Of a stretch of DNA of 6,313 nt, positions 1-5,233 are shown piece by piece. The first letter of the stretch is position 1. The number at the start of each line of letters is the position of its first letter. The DNA lies in NCBI GenBank assembly GCA_030592165.1, contig JAUVKC010000060.1, positions 1 through 6,313 of the forward strand, in the 5' to 3' direction. The notes beneath the pieces are model-generated. The model was not told the DNA's origin and did not search any database. It worked only from the letters and a program-made list of their open reading frames with translations. The translations under genes were made by a program, and so were the position numbers. Source of the stretch: Candidatus Buchananbacteria bacterium (GTDB lineage Bacteria; Patescibacteriota; Patescibacteriia; CAIXNZ01).

Positions 1-7
1 AATTGCC

Positions 8-36
8 TTGACAATAGTGATATTTTGTATTATCCT
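8..36 (+). promoter_or_regulatory. Probable sigma-70-type promoter of tig
   Basis: A perfect -35 TTGACA (8-13) is followed, after exactly 17 bp, by TATCCT (31-36), a good -10 match. Transcription would start near 43 and leave a leader of about 98 nt before the tig ATG at 141. The leader has no Shine-Dalgarno sequence. It could fold a small hairpin with ATGG (46-49) and TTAT (51-54) facing ATAACCAT (73-80) around one bulged G. A 20-codon ATG reading frame starting at 46 has no ribosome site and is probably not translated. Confidence 0.6.
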
Positions 37-116
37 AACTGAAAAATGGGTTATAGTAAAGGCTCTAAAAGAATAACCATCTGCCATATGCTATTTGCCT
101 CACTTTAAAAACTTTC

Positions 117-139
117 TAACTTTTAACCTTATAACTTAC
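117..139 (+). repeat. Short imperfect TAACYTT tandem directly before the tig start
   Basis: Three near-copies of a 7-8 nt unit lie end to end just upstream of the ATG at 141: TAACTTT (117-123), TAACCTTA (124-131) and TAACTTAC (132-139). There is no purine-rich ribosome site here, so this AT-rich tract occupies the place where one would be expected. TATAAC (130-135) inside it could also serve as a -10 for a leaderless transcript starting at about the ATG, but no -35 is visible at the right distance. Its function is unknown. Confidence 0.4.
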
Positions 140-140
140 T

Positions 141-1463
141 ATGAACTACACTTACGATCTAAAAAAATTACCCAAAAATGAAGTTGCTATCAAGGTAACC
201 ATTCCTTTTACTGATTTAAAACCTTTTGAAGAAAAAACAGCTAAAAATATTTCACAATCAACTAAAATTGAAGGTTTTCGTCCAGGGAAAGCGTCTATTG
301 ATATTGTTAAACAAAAAGTTGGTGAACAGAAATTTCTTGAAGAGACTGGCGCTTTAGCAATTGAAGCCTCTTATATGGAAATTGCGAAAAAAGAAAAACT
401 AGAACCTTTAAGTTCTCCTCATATTGAATTTGAAAAACTAGCTACAGGGAATGATTTTATTTACACTGCAACTATTCCTATCATGCCGGAAGTAAAGGTA
501 GGTGAATGGAAATCAATCAAAATCAAAGAGCAATCAATTGAAATTAAAGAAGAAGATATTAAAAAGGCTCTAAAAGAACTTCAAGAATCTAGAGCCAAGG
601 AAACTTTAGAAGAAAAAGCTATCGCGCAGGGTGATAAAGCTGAGCTTGATTTTGATGTTTTTCGTGATAATGTGCCAATTGAAAATGGAGCTCAAAAAAA
701 ATATCCTTTAGTAATTGGTTCTGGTCATTTTATTCCTGGATTTGAAGAAGAACTTATTGGATTAAAAGCTGGTGATAAAAAAGAGTTTGAGCTTAAATTC
801 CCGGACGAATATCATAATAAAGGTCTTGCCGGTAAACCTGCTAAATTTAAAGTTAAAATTTTGGGAGTTTACAAAAGAGAAATACCTGAACTTAATGAAG
901 AATTTGCTAAATCTCTAGGTCAGGAATCAATGAATAAAATAAACGAACAGATTAAACAGAACATGGAACATGAACAACATCATAAAGAAGAAGATAAATG
1001 TGAACGTGAACTTTTAGAAAAATTAATTGAAAAATCAGAATTCTCAGATATTCCTGATATTTTAATCACTGCCGAAACAAATAAAATGATCCAAGAACTT
1101 GAATCAAACTTACAACAGCAAGGTGTTCCTTTTGAAGATTATTTAAAAAGCTTAAATAAAACAATCGAACAATTAAAACTTGATTTTGTACCACAAGCCC
1201 AAAAAAGAACAAAAAGTGCTTTAATCATGCGACAAATATTTTTTGATGAAAAGATAGAAATCAGTGATGCGGATATTGATCAGGAACTAGAAAAAATGAA
1301 ACAAATGTATCAAACTAATACAGACGTTGCCAAAAACTTTGAAACCCCAGAATATCGTGATTATATGAAAAACATGTTAGGTAATAAGAAAATCATGGAT
1401 TTGCTAAAAACTACTTGCGTTGAGCGAGATAAAAACAAACCAGAAATTGAACATAATCACTAA
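141..1463 (+). CDS. tig: Trigger factor, ribosome-associated chaperone / peptidyl-prolyl isomerase
   Basis: Trigger factor binds at the ribosomal exit tunnel and shields nascent chains; it acts in the cytoplasm. The 440-residue length is normal for the family (about 430-450). The N-terminal ribosome-binding domain (about 1-115) carries the signature loop GFRPGK at 45-50, the tip that contacts ribosomal protein L23. An FKBP-type isomerase domain follows at about 161-245, with GDKAELDFDVF near 164-174 and IPGFEEELIG at 198-207. The rest (about 250-430) is the charged, helical C-terminal chaperone domain. The protein ends in a histidine-containing tail (EIEHNH). The ATG at 141 is the natural start because the conserved N-terminal domain begins right there; no Shine-Dalgarno sequence precedes it. 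The gene appears to be a single transcription unit, bounded by the promoter at 8-36 and the hairpin at 1522-1571. No clpP or clpX neighbour is visible, although tig often sits next to them in other bacteria. Confidence 0.97.
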   Translation: MNYTYDLKKLPKNEVAIKVTIPFTDLKPFEEKTAKNISQSTKIEGFRPGKASIDIVKQKVGEQKFLEETGALAIEASYMEIAKKEKLEPLSSPHIEFEKLATGNDFIYTATIPIMPEVKVGEWKSIKIKEQSIEIKEEDIKKALKELQESRAKETLEEKAIAQGDKAELDFDVFRDNVPIENGAQKKYPLVIGSGHFIPGFEEELIGLKAGDKKEFELKFPDEYHNKGLAGKPAKFKVKILGVYKREIPELNEEFAKSLGQESMNKINEQIKQNMEHEQHHKEEDKCERELLEKLIEKSEFSDIPDILITAETNKMIQELESNLQQQGVPFEDYLKSLNKTIEQLKLDFVPQAQKRTKSALIMRQIFFDEKIEISDADIDQELEKMKQMYQTNTDVAKNFETPEYRDYMKNMLGNKKIMDLLKTTCVERDKNKPEIEHNH

Positions 1464-1521
1464 TCAAACTAAAAACTTTGCCTTAAAATACCCAACATCC
1501 ACATTCACTCAGAAAAATACG

Positions 1522-1571
1522 AAAGGCTGAGCCTTGAACTCCCACGGGGGAATTTGAGTCTCAGCCTTTTT
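1522..1571 (+). terminator. Long rho-independent terminator after tig
   Basis: AAAGGCTGAG (1522-1531) pairs perfectly with CTCAGCCTTT (1560-1569) and is followed by Ts to 1571. Inside it, TTGAACTCCC (1534-1543) pairs with GGGAATTTGA (1548-1557) through two G-T wobbles and one mismatch. The whole is one stem of about 20 bp. It lies 58 bp after the tig stop. A second possible fold, CTCAG (1508-1512) with CTGAG (1527-1531), would compete with the left arm, but I would not call it a regulator on this alone. Confidence 0.85.
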
Positions 1572-1631
1572 GAATTACGCAATCACCTTATTATTTAAGG
1601 CAAAGCCTCTTGAGGAGGAAATAAAAAAAGC

Positions 1632-1664
1632 GACTCAGAAAAACTACTGAGTCCTTTTTCTTTT
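1632..1664 (+). terminator. Second terminator-like hairpin between tig and the phosphoesterase gene
   Basis: GACTCAG (1632-1638) pairs with CTGAGTC (1647-1653) around an 8-nt loop. A T-rich tail CTTTTTCTTTT (1654-1664) follows, and an A-rich tract (1621-1629) precedes it, so the hairpin could work in either direction. It could back up the tig terminator, or it could end a short transcript arising between 1572 and 1631. A possible but weak promoter for such a transcript is TTGAAT at 1570-1575 with AT-rich sequence about 17 bp later. Confidence 0.65.
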
Positions 1665-1675
1665 CACAAAATATT

Positions 1676-1684
1676 TGCTAAACT
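1676..1684 (+). promoter_or_regulatory. Extended -10 promoter of the phosphoesterase gene
   Basis: TGC directly before TAAACT (1679-1684) makes an extended -10 element. It closely resembles TTTGCTATACT at 2321-2331 before the mgtC-like gene. No good -35 is seen at the right distance; that position lies in the T tail of the hairpin just upstream. The predicted start near 1691 would place the palindromic repeat at 1708-1727 in the mRNA leader. Confidence 0.45.
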
Positions 1685-1707
1685 TAACATAACTATTCGT
1701 ATATTTG

Positions 1708-1727
1708 CCTGCCTGCCGGCAGGCAGG
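1708..1727. repeat. Perfect 20-bp GC-rich palindrome, likely a dispersed genome repeat
   Basis: CCTGCCTGCC (1708-1717) is followed at once by its exact reverse complement (1718-1727), with no spacer. Each arm is itself nearly two copies of CCTG. The block is about 80% G+C in surroundings that are about one third G+C, so it stands out as foreign to local composition. Read on the minus strand it encodes the string LPAGRQA. From memory, this palindrome and that translated string recur in many Parcubacteria-type CPR genomes and their spurious ORFs. That recollection cannot be tested here. As RNA it would form a 10-bp stem with a minimal loop in the leader of the gene at 1755. Confidence 0.8.
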
Positions 1728-1754
1728 TATCTAATTCGTAAATTCGCTTTCATC

Positions 1755-2291
1755 ATGAAAATCGCAATCTTCTCAGACTCGCACGACAACTGGCCTAATA
1801 TTGAAAAGGCGGTTACATATATAAATAAGCTTAAAATCCGCACCATGATTCATTGCGGTGATGTTTGTGCTCCAGCAACTTTACGTGAAATGGCTAAAAT
1901 ATACAAAGGTAAGGAAATCCATCTTGTTTACGGAAATGTAGATGGTGATATTGAGGGTTTTAAAATGATGGCTAGCAAAGATAAAAAAATTAAGCTCCAT
2001 GGAAAAACAGGTAACCTTAAAATTACCTGCCCGCCGAAGCCCAAGAGTCAAAAGCAGGATGATTTAAATATAGTCTTTTGCCATTATCCTCTAGTTGCAA
2101 AAAAAATGGCTCAATCCCAAAAATATGATCTTGTTTTTCATGGTCATACTCATACTCCTTGGGAAGAAAAAGTAGGTAAAACAACCATTTTTAATCCTGG
2201 TACCTTAGCTGGTCTTTTTGCCAAGGCAACCTTTGCAATTTACGATACACAAACAAAAAAAGCTGAGCTTATAATAATGGAAAAAATTTAG
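1755..2291 (+). CDS. YfcE/MJ0936-type metallophosphoesterase
   Basis: A 178-residue cytoplasmic calcineurin-like phosphoesterase of the small single-domain YfcE/MJ0936 type. These hydrolyse phosphodiester or phosphomonoester bonds with two metal ions; the natural substrate is usually unknown. All metal-site motifs are present in order: DSH at 8-10, HCGD at 33-36, GNVD at 60-63, CHYPL from 109 with the histidine at 110, and GHTHT at 130-134. The family's NPGT follows at 147-150. An insertion rich in K and P (about 91-103) separates the halves. The start at 1755 gives the expected short beta strand before DSH. No Shine-Dalgarno sequence is present, and the leader holds the palindromic repeat. 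The gene stops with TAG inside the A-rich flank of a terminator, so it looks like a single-gene unit. Confidence 0.93.
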   Translation: MKIAIFSDSHDNWPNIEKAVTYINKLKIRTMIHCGDVCAPATLREMAKIYKGKEIHLVYGNVDGDIEGFKMMASKDKKIKLHGKTGNLKITCPPKPKSQKQDDLNIVFCHYPLVAKKMAQSQKYDLVFHGHTHTPWEEKVGKTTIFNPGTLAGLFAKATFAIYDTQTKKAELIIMEKI

Positions 2292-2292
2292 C

Positions 2293-2323
2293 AAAAAAAA
2301 GAGTAGGGTTTCCTACTTTTTTT
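2293..2323 (+). terminator. Rho-independent terminator after the phosphoesterase gene
   Basis: AGTAGG (2302-2307) pairs with CCTACT (2312-2317) around a 4-nt loop. The stem extends by a G-T wobble and then A-T pairs, because eight As precede it (2293-2300) and a run of Ts follows to 2323. The A/T flanks make it potentially bidirectional. The T run abuts the -10 region of the next promoter. Confidence 0.85.
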
Positions 2324-2331
2324 GCTATACT
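2323..2331 (+). promoter_or_regulatory. Extended -10 promoter of the mgtC-like operon
   Basis: TGC then TATACT (2326-2331) is a strong extended -10. The -35 position falls inside the upstream terminator stem and shows no TTGACA-like sequence, which is acceptable for extended -10 promoters. A start near 2338 gives a leader of about 27 nt, AT-rich and without a Shine-Dalgarno sequence. The downstream genes at 2365, 2854, 3467 and 3771 have gaps of only 15, 10 and 34 nt and no obvious promoter of their own, so this promoter probably serves all four. Confidence 0.6.
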
Positions 2332-2364
2332 ATAAGTATAGATTAATTTTTTAATTTTAAAACT

Positions 2365-2838
2365 ATGATTCCAACTTTAATTATAACCGGTCAACTCATT
2401 TTAGCGATTTTGTTTGGCTGGCTAATTGGTTTTGAAAGAGAACGATCTGGAAAATCAGCCGGGACACGAACATATGCCCTAGTTACTTTTGGTTCAGCCT
2501 TATTTACTATTATTTCACTAAATGCTTTTACAGAATATGCCGGTGTAGATCCAACAAGAATGATTTCTCAAATTATTGTTGGCATAGGTTTTATTGGGGC
2601 TGGTATGATTATTCTTGATAAACACAAAGTTGAAGGCTTAACTACTGCTGCAGCCTTATGGGCATCATCTTCTATTGGTATAACTATTGGTATTGGCTGG
2701 TATTTGATAAGTATTATCGCCACAGGTTTAATTTTAATTCTTTTATATGTTGTTGGACACCTTGAACATGATCTTTTGCAAAAAAATACACTTTGGTCTC
2801 GAATGAGTAAAAAATCAAAAAAGAAATGGTGGCTTTAA
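2365..2838 (+). CDS. MgtC/SapB-family inner-membrane protein
   Basis: A 157-residue polytopic membrane protein with the MgtC/SapB N-terminal domain. Family signatures are clear: GFERER at 22-27, AGTRTYALV at 32-40, a conserved arginine at 65, GIGFIGAG at 73-80 and GLTTAAALW at 91-99. Hydrophobic segments lie near 4-21, 37-53, 68-84, 93-110 and 112-131. The tail is short and strongly basic (KKSKKKWW). The cytoplasmic ACT-like C-terminal domain of classical MgtC (about 230 residues) is absent, so this is the short form seen in many bacteria. MgtC of Salmonella affects magnesium-limited growth and F-type ATP synthase; whether that applies here is unknown. It is the first gene of the likely operon and has no Shine-Dalgarno sequence. 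Confidence 0.92.
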   Translation: MIPTLIITGQLILAILFGWLIGFERERSGKSAGTRTYALVTFGSALFTIISLNAFTEYAGVDPTRMISQIIVGIGFIGAGMIILDKHKVEGLTTAAALWASSSIGITIGIGWYLISIIATGLILILLYVVGHLEHDLLQKNTLWSRMSKKSKKKWWL

Positions 2839-2853
2839 CTTAATAATAATCAA

Positions 2854-3456
2854 ATGTATATAAAAATAAACTTAGCAGACCCTGAACCTAAAAAGGTTAA
2901 ACTAACAATTGAAACGCTTGAAAATGGAGGTGTAATTGCTTATCCAACAGATACTGTTTATGGTCTGGGTTGTGATATTTTTAATAAAAAAGCAGTTGAA
3001 AAAATTTACCACATTAAAAAAAGGACTAAAAAAACTCCTCTGAGTATTATGTGTTCAAATTTTAAACAAGCCAGCCGTTACGCAAACATTCCTGACGCAG
3101 TATTTAAGCTTATGAAAAAAAACTTGCCCGGGCCATTCACCATGATTTTAAAAGCTAAAAATAAAACTCCTCAAAACTTTTTAGCTAAAAATAAAACCGT
3201 TGGTATCAGAATACCTGATAATAAATTTTGTTTAAATTTAACTACTCTTTTTGACAGACCAATAATAACAACCAGTTTGAATATTTCAGGAGAAAAAACA
3301 TTAATATCTCCAACTGAGCTAAGTAAAGAACTAGCCAATAAAATTGACCTTATTATTGATGGCGGTCCGTTATCAGAAGAATCTTCAACTATAATTGACT
3401 TTACCCTTGATCAGCCTGAAATCATTCGTCAGGGATTGGGAATTATTAATTTTTAA
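2854..3456 (+). CDS. YrdC/YciO-family protein, probable L-threonylcarbamoyladenylate synthase
   Basis: A 200-residue YrdC-fold protein. TsaC/Sua5 members make threonylcarbamoyl-AMP from threonine, bicarbonate and ATP, the first step to the tRNA modification t6A. Visible motifs are PTDTVYGLG at 31-39, a basic KKRTKKTPL at 55-63 that matches the family's nucleotide-binding K-x-R loop, GPFT at 93-96, GIRIP at 117-121, SLNISG at 141-146 (the S-x-N element), and STIID near 178-182. The middle part (MCSNFKQASRYA, 66-77, and LMKKNLPGPF, 86-95) looks more like YciO than YrdC, while PTDTVYGLG and SxN look TsaC-like. The C-terminal Sua5 domain is absent. No other t6A genes are in the window, so the exact enzyme is an inference. 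The start is 15 nt after the previous stop, with no Shine-Dalgarno sequence. Confidence 0.88.
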   Translation: MYIKINLADPEPKKVKLTIETLENGGVIAYPTDTVYGLGCDIFNKKAVEKIYHIKKRTKKTPLSIMCSNFKQASRYANIPDAVFKLMKKNLPGPFTMILKAKNKTPQNFLAKNKTVGIRIPDNKFCLNLTTLFDRPIITTSLNISGEKTLISPTELSKELANKIDLIIDGGPLSEESSTIIDFTLDQPEIIRQGLGIINF

Positions 3457-3466
3457 ATATTTATAC

Positions 3467-3736
3467 ATGAAAACTTTACTTATAATTGTTTTATTCATTA
3501 TAGCTCTTGTTGTAATCGCTTTTTCGTTTTCCTTGTTTTTTCAACCTGAAGATAAGTTACGCTACAACGAATGTATTTTATTACAAAACCCTGAGACTAA
3601 AGAGGTTGATTGTTTTGGTTGTGTTGGTGATAATTGTAAGGATGCTCCACTCAGGTGGATTCTCTATAAAAAACCTGCCGTAGGAATTCCTTATGCCTGT
3701 TTTGAAACTAAAAACGGTTGTGCTTTAGCCCAATAA
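3467..3736 (+). CDS. Small membrane-anchored cysteine-rich protein, unknown function
   Basis: I do not recognise a family. The ATG at 3467 is chosen over an in-frame ATG at 3395. The latter lies 62 nt inside the preceding gene, while 3467 sits 10 nt after that gene's stop and opens directly with a hydrophobic segment. The protein is 89 residues long. MK is followed by an uninterrupted hydrophobic stretch (about 3-25), a single membrane anchor or uncleaved signal. The remaining 64 or so residues would lie outside the membrane and contain six cysteines at 36, 49, 52, 57, 78 and 85, three of them in CxxC-like and CxxxxC spacing (C49, C52, C57). The even number suggests disulfides or a metal site. 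It lies inside the likely operon with the YrdC-family and DUF167 genes; no functional link is evident. Confidence 0.75.
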   Translation: MKTLLIIVLFIIALVVIAFSFSLFFQPEDKLRYNECILLQNPETKEVDCFGCVGDNCKDAPLRWILYKKPAVGIPYACFETKNGCALAQ

Positions 3737-3770
3737 ACAAAACTAAAAATTTATAAAATAAGTAGCTAGA

Positions 3771-4004
3771 ATGAAAAATAAAGAGGCAATTTTTATAGTA
3801 AAAGTTATTCCCAATTCTAAAATAAATAAAATTATTGAAAGAGATGGTAATTATTTAAAGATTAAACTTACTGAACCAGCTCACGAAGGGAAAGCCAATA
3901 AAGCTTTGGTAACTTTCTTAAGTAAAGAATTTAAAACAGCTAAGAACAAAATAACTATAATCTCAGGAGAAAAATCACGTGATAAAAAAATAAAACTCAG
4001 CTAA
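3771..4004 (+). CDS. DUF167 (YggU/COG1872) family protein
   Basis: A 77-residue soluble protein with the conserved pattern of the DUF167/YggU family. It has a VKVIPNSK strand near 10-17, the signature PAHEGKANKAL at 36-46, and the glycine-serine-arginine segment SGEKSRDKKI at 65-74. The length is slightly below the usual 90-100, ending soon after the last motif. The family is widespread and structurally known, but its biochemical role is unsettled. It is the last gene of the probable operon. There is no Shine-Dalgarno sequence before the ATG. The left arm of the terminator is built from its last codons and the TAA stop lies in the loop. Confidence 0.9.
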   Translation: MKNKEAIFIVKVIPNSKINKIIERDGNYLKIKLTEPAHEGKANKALVTFLSKEFKTAKNKITIISGEKSRDKKIKLS

Positions 4005-4014
4005 TCTGGGTTTT
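3992..4014 (+). terminator. Hairpin terminator overlapping the DUF167 stop codon
   Basis: AAAACTCAG (3992-4000) pairs with CTGGGTTTT (4006-4014), with one T-G wobble and a 5-nt loop that contains part of the TAA stop (4002-4004). The T run is short (four Ts, then ATTCTT), so it may be a moderate terminator. The -35 of the next promoter begins only 5 bp later. Confidence 0.7.
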
Positions 4015-4018
4015 ATTC

Positions 4019-4047
4019 TTGACAATTATTTATATTTACATTAAGAT
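4019..4047 (+). promoter_or_regulatory. Sigma-70-type promoter of the secreted-protein gene
   Basis: A perfect TTGACA (4019-4024), a 17-bp spacer, and TAAGAT (4042-4047). The start of transcription would be near 4054, giving a leader of about 25 nt that ends in a strong Shine-Dalgarno sequence. Its geometry matches the two promoters downstream at 4595 and 5264. Confidence 0.8.
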
Positions 4048-4065
4048 AAGCTAAAAGTCATTAAG

Positions 4066-4072
4066 AAGGAGG
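4066..4072 (+). promoter_or_regulatory. Strong ribosome binding site that fixes the start at 4079
   Basis: AAGGAGG is a full-length match to the anti-Shine-Dalgarno. It lies 6 nt before the ATG at 4079, an ideal distance. An in-frame TTG at 4073 directly abuts the motif and cannot be a start, so the protein begins MRGRK. Confidence 0.92.
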
Positions 4073-4078
4073 TTGAAA

Positions 4079-4582
4079 ATGCGCGGTAGAAAACTTTTTG
4101 AATTAATCTTGGTTCTTTTAATCAGTCAGGTTTGTCTGGCGAACAATCAACAACAAAAAAATTACAAAAATACTGAAATCAACATCTTATTTTCTTATCC
4201 AGACACCTGGTTCTTGGATGATCCCTTTTTTCCCAAAAGTACGATTATAAGCCTTTATTCTCCAAAGGCTCTAAAAACGACAGACTCAACTTATGAACTT
4301 ATACAAGGAGTGAAAATTGAAATCTATGTGGAAGAAGAAGAAAATAGTAAAGATCCCAAAGACAAGTCCTGTAATTTATTAAAAAAAAACGGAAAAAGTT
4401 TAAAGCAATTTTGCACTAAGATTGATGATTGCTTAATAATTATCACTTATCTCAAAATGCAAGATGAAAACTTCTCTATTGTTGCGTATCTTCCTGAAAA
4501 AGGCAACCGAAAACAACACTGGATGGAGTATAATAAACTTATTCTATCTTTTTCTCAACTTAAAAACGACTCATCTCAATGA
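4079..4582 (+). CDS. Secreted protein of unknown function, PsbP-like in appearance
   Basis: The protein is 167 residues from the ATG at 4079. The N-terminus is a clear Sec signal peptide: a basic n-region (MRGRK), a hydrophobic core (about 6-20), and a likely cut after CLA near residue 21. The cysteine at 19 is not in a proper lipobox, so a free secreted or periplasm-like protein is more likely than a lipoprotein. The mature part starts with a polar N/Q/K linker, then INILFSYPDTWFLDD (about 35-49), alternating strands (IISLYSPKA, VKIEIYVEEE), and a late tryptophan-containing WMEYNKLILSF. This layout resembles the PsbP/MOG1-like fold seen in small secreted bacterial proteins; that is an impression, not a demonstrated match. 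Three cysteines (about 98-117) could form a disulfide. It is a single-gene unit with its own promoter and terminator and stops with TGA. Confidence 0.8.
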   Translation: MRGRKLFELILVLLISQVCLANNQQQKNYKNTEINILFSYPDTWFLDDPFFPKSTIISLYSPKALKTTDSTYELIQGVKIEIYVEEEENSKDPKDKSCNLLKKNGKSLKQFCTKIDDCLIIITYLKMQDENFSIVAYLPEKGNRKQHWMEYNKLILSFSQLKNDSSQ

Positions 4583-4593
4583 GTCGTTTTTTT
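4562..4593 (+). terminator. Strong terminator built over the end of the secreted-protein gene
   Basis: AAAAACGACTCAT (4562-4574) pairs perfectly over 13 bp with ATGAGTCGTTTTT (4579-4591) around the 4-nt loop CTCA, and Ts continue to 4593. The left arm encodes the last residues of the gene, and the TGA stop (4580-4582) lies in the right arm. It is A/T-flanked and symmetrical. The next -35 starts at 4595, one base after the T run. Confidence 0.93.
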
Positions 4594-4594
4594 C

Positions 4595-4623
4595 TTGACA
4601 GTCCATTATTTTTAAATTAAACT
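4595..4623 (+). promoter_or_regulatory. Sigma-70-type promoter of the HD-domain gene
   Basis: A perfect TTGACA (4595-4600), a 17-bp spacer, and TAAACT (4618-4623). The leader is about 25 nt and ends in the ribosome site at 4643-4649. The promoter begins one base after the previous terminator's T run. Confidence 0.8.
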
Positions 4624-4642
4624 GAAATAAAGTTCAATAAAA

Positions 4643-4649
4643 AAGGAGG
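4643..4649 (+). promoter_or_regulatory. Strong ribosome binding site of the HD-domain gene
   Basis: AAGGAGG lies 5 nt before the ATG at 4655 and settles that start. Every gene before 4066 in this window lacks such a motif. Confidence 0.9.
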
Positions 4650-4654
4650 CTCAA

Positions 4655-5233
4655 ATGAGCAATGTTAATGTTATTGAAGTTATTAGGCAAAGAGTTATTG
4701 ACGCTGCCAATGACCCTAATAACGCCTTTAGTCCGGAAGCCTGGGATAATCATATTAGAATAGTTGTTCAGTTTTCAAAAATCCTTGCTAATAAATTTGA
4801 AGCTGACCTTGAAATTATTGAACTAGCAGCGTTATTACATGATATTGCTAGTTTACTTAATTTCGAATGGGTAACAGACCACCACATTTACGGCGAAAAA
4901 ATTGCCAGACATTGGTTAGCTGAACTAAATTATCCCCAGGAAAAAATCGACCAAGTCTGTCACTGTATTCTAAGTCATCGGGGAAGTCTAAAAATTCCCA
5001 GAGAAACAATTGAAGCTGACTGCGTTGCCTCTGCTGACGCTTTGTCGCATATTGCTAATTTTCCTTCAATTCTTCGCTTAGCTCTAGTCTCTCATAAAAT
5101 GACTTTAAAAGAAGCCGTTCCTTGGTCCTTAAATAAAATTGAAAGGAGCTGGAATAAAATTACACCTGAAGCAAAAATTCTTGTGGAGGATCAATACAAA
5201 GCTATTCAAATTATGTGTGCTTACATAATTTAA
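4655..5233 (+). CDS. HD-domain metal-dependent phosphohydrolase
   Basis: A 192-residue cytoplasmic single-domain HD protein. The metal-binding pattern is complete: H33 (DNHIRIVV), H62-D63 in LAALLHDIAS, histidines at 76-77 and 108 (DHHIYGEKIA, SHRGS), and D128 in ASADALSHI. Extra histidines in the core are typical of small HD hydrolases that cleave nucleotides or other phosphate esters. The layout (helix, HD, DHHxxGxxIA, CHCILSHR, D) resembles the COG1418/YedJ-like stand-alone HD hydrolases; the substrate cannot be read from sequence. The usual HDIG is HDIA here. The gene has its own promoter, strong ribosome site and terminator. The next gene, a dGTPase homologue, is also an HD-superfamily enzyme but is separately transcribed. 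Confidence 0.9.
   Translation: MSNVNVIEVIRQRVIDAANDPNNAFSPEAWDNHIRIVVQFSKILANKFEADLEIIELAALLHDIASLLNFEWVTDHHIYGEKIARHWLAELNYPQEKIDQVCHCILSHRGSLKIPRETIEADCVASADALSHIANFPSILRLALVSHKMTLKEAVPWSLNKIERSWNKITPEAKILVEDQYKAIQIMCAYII

Noticed and set aside
46..108. 20-codon frame in the tig leader as an upstream peptide
   Set aside because: It has no ribosome site and no recognisable leader-peptide feature such as a run of regulatory codons.
1664..1846. Minus-strand open frame of 60 codons across the palindrome and the start of the phosphoesterase gene
   Set aside because: It overlaps the 5' end of a well-supported gene, has no ribosome site, and its LPAGRQA part is just the translation of the palindromic repeat.
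3395..3466. Upstream ATG that would add 24 residues to the six-cysteine protein
   Set aside because: It lies inside the YrdC-family gene in another frame. The ATG at 3467 follows that gene's stop and opens directly with the membrane segment.
4073..4078. TTG start that would add two residues to the secreted protein
   Set aside because: It abuts the AAGGAGG motif with no spacing. The ATG at 4079 is at the ideal distance.
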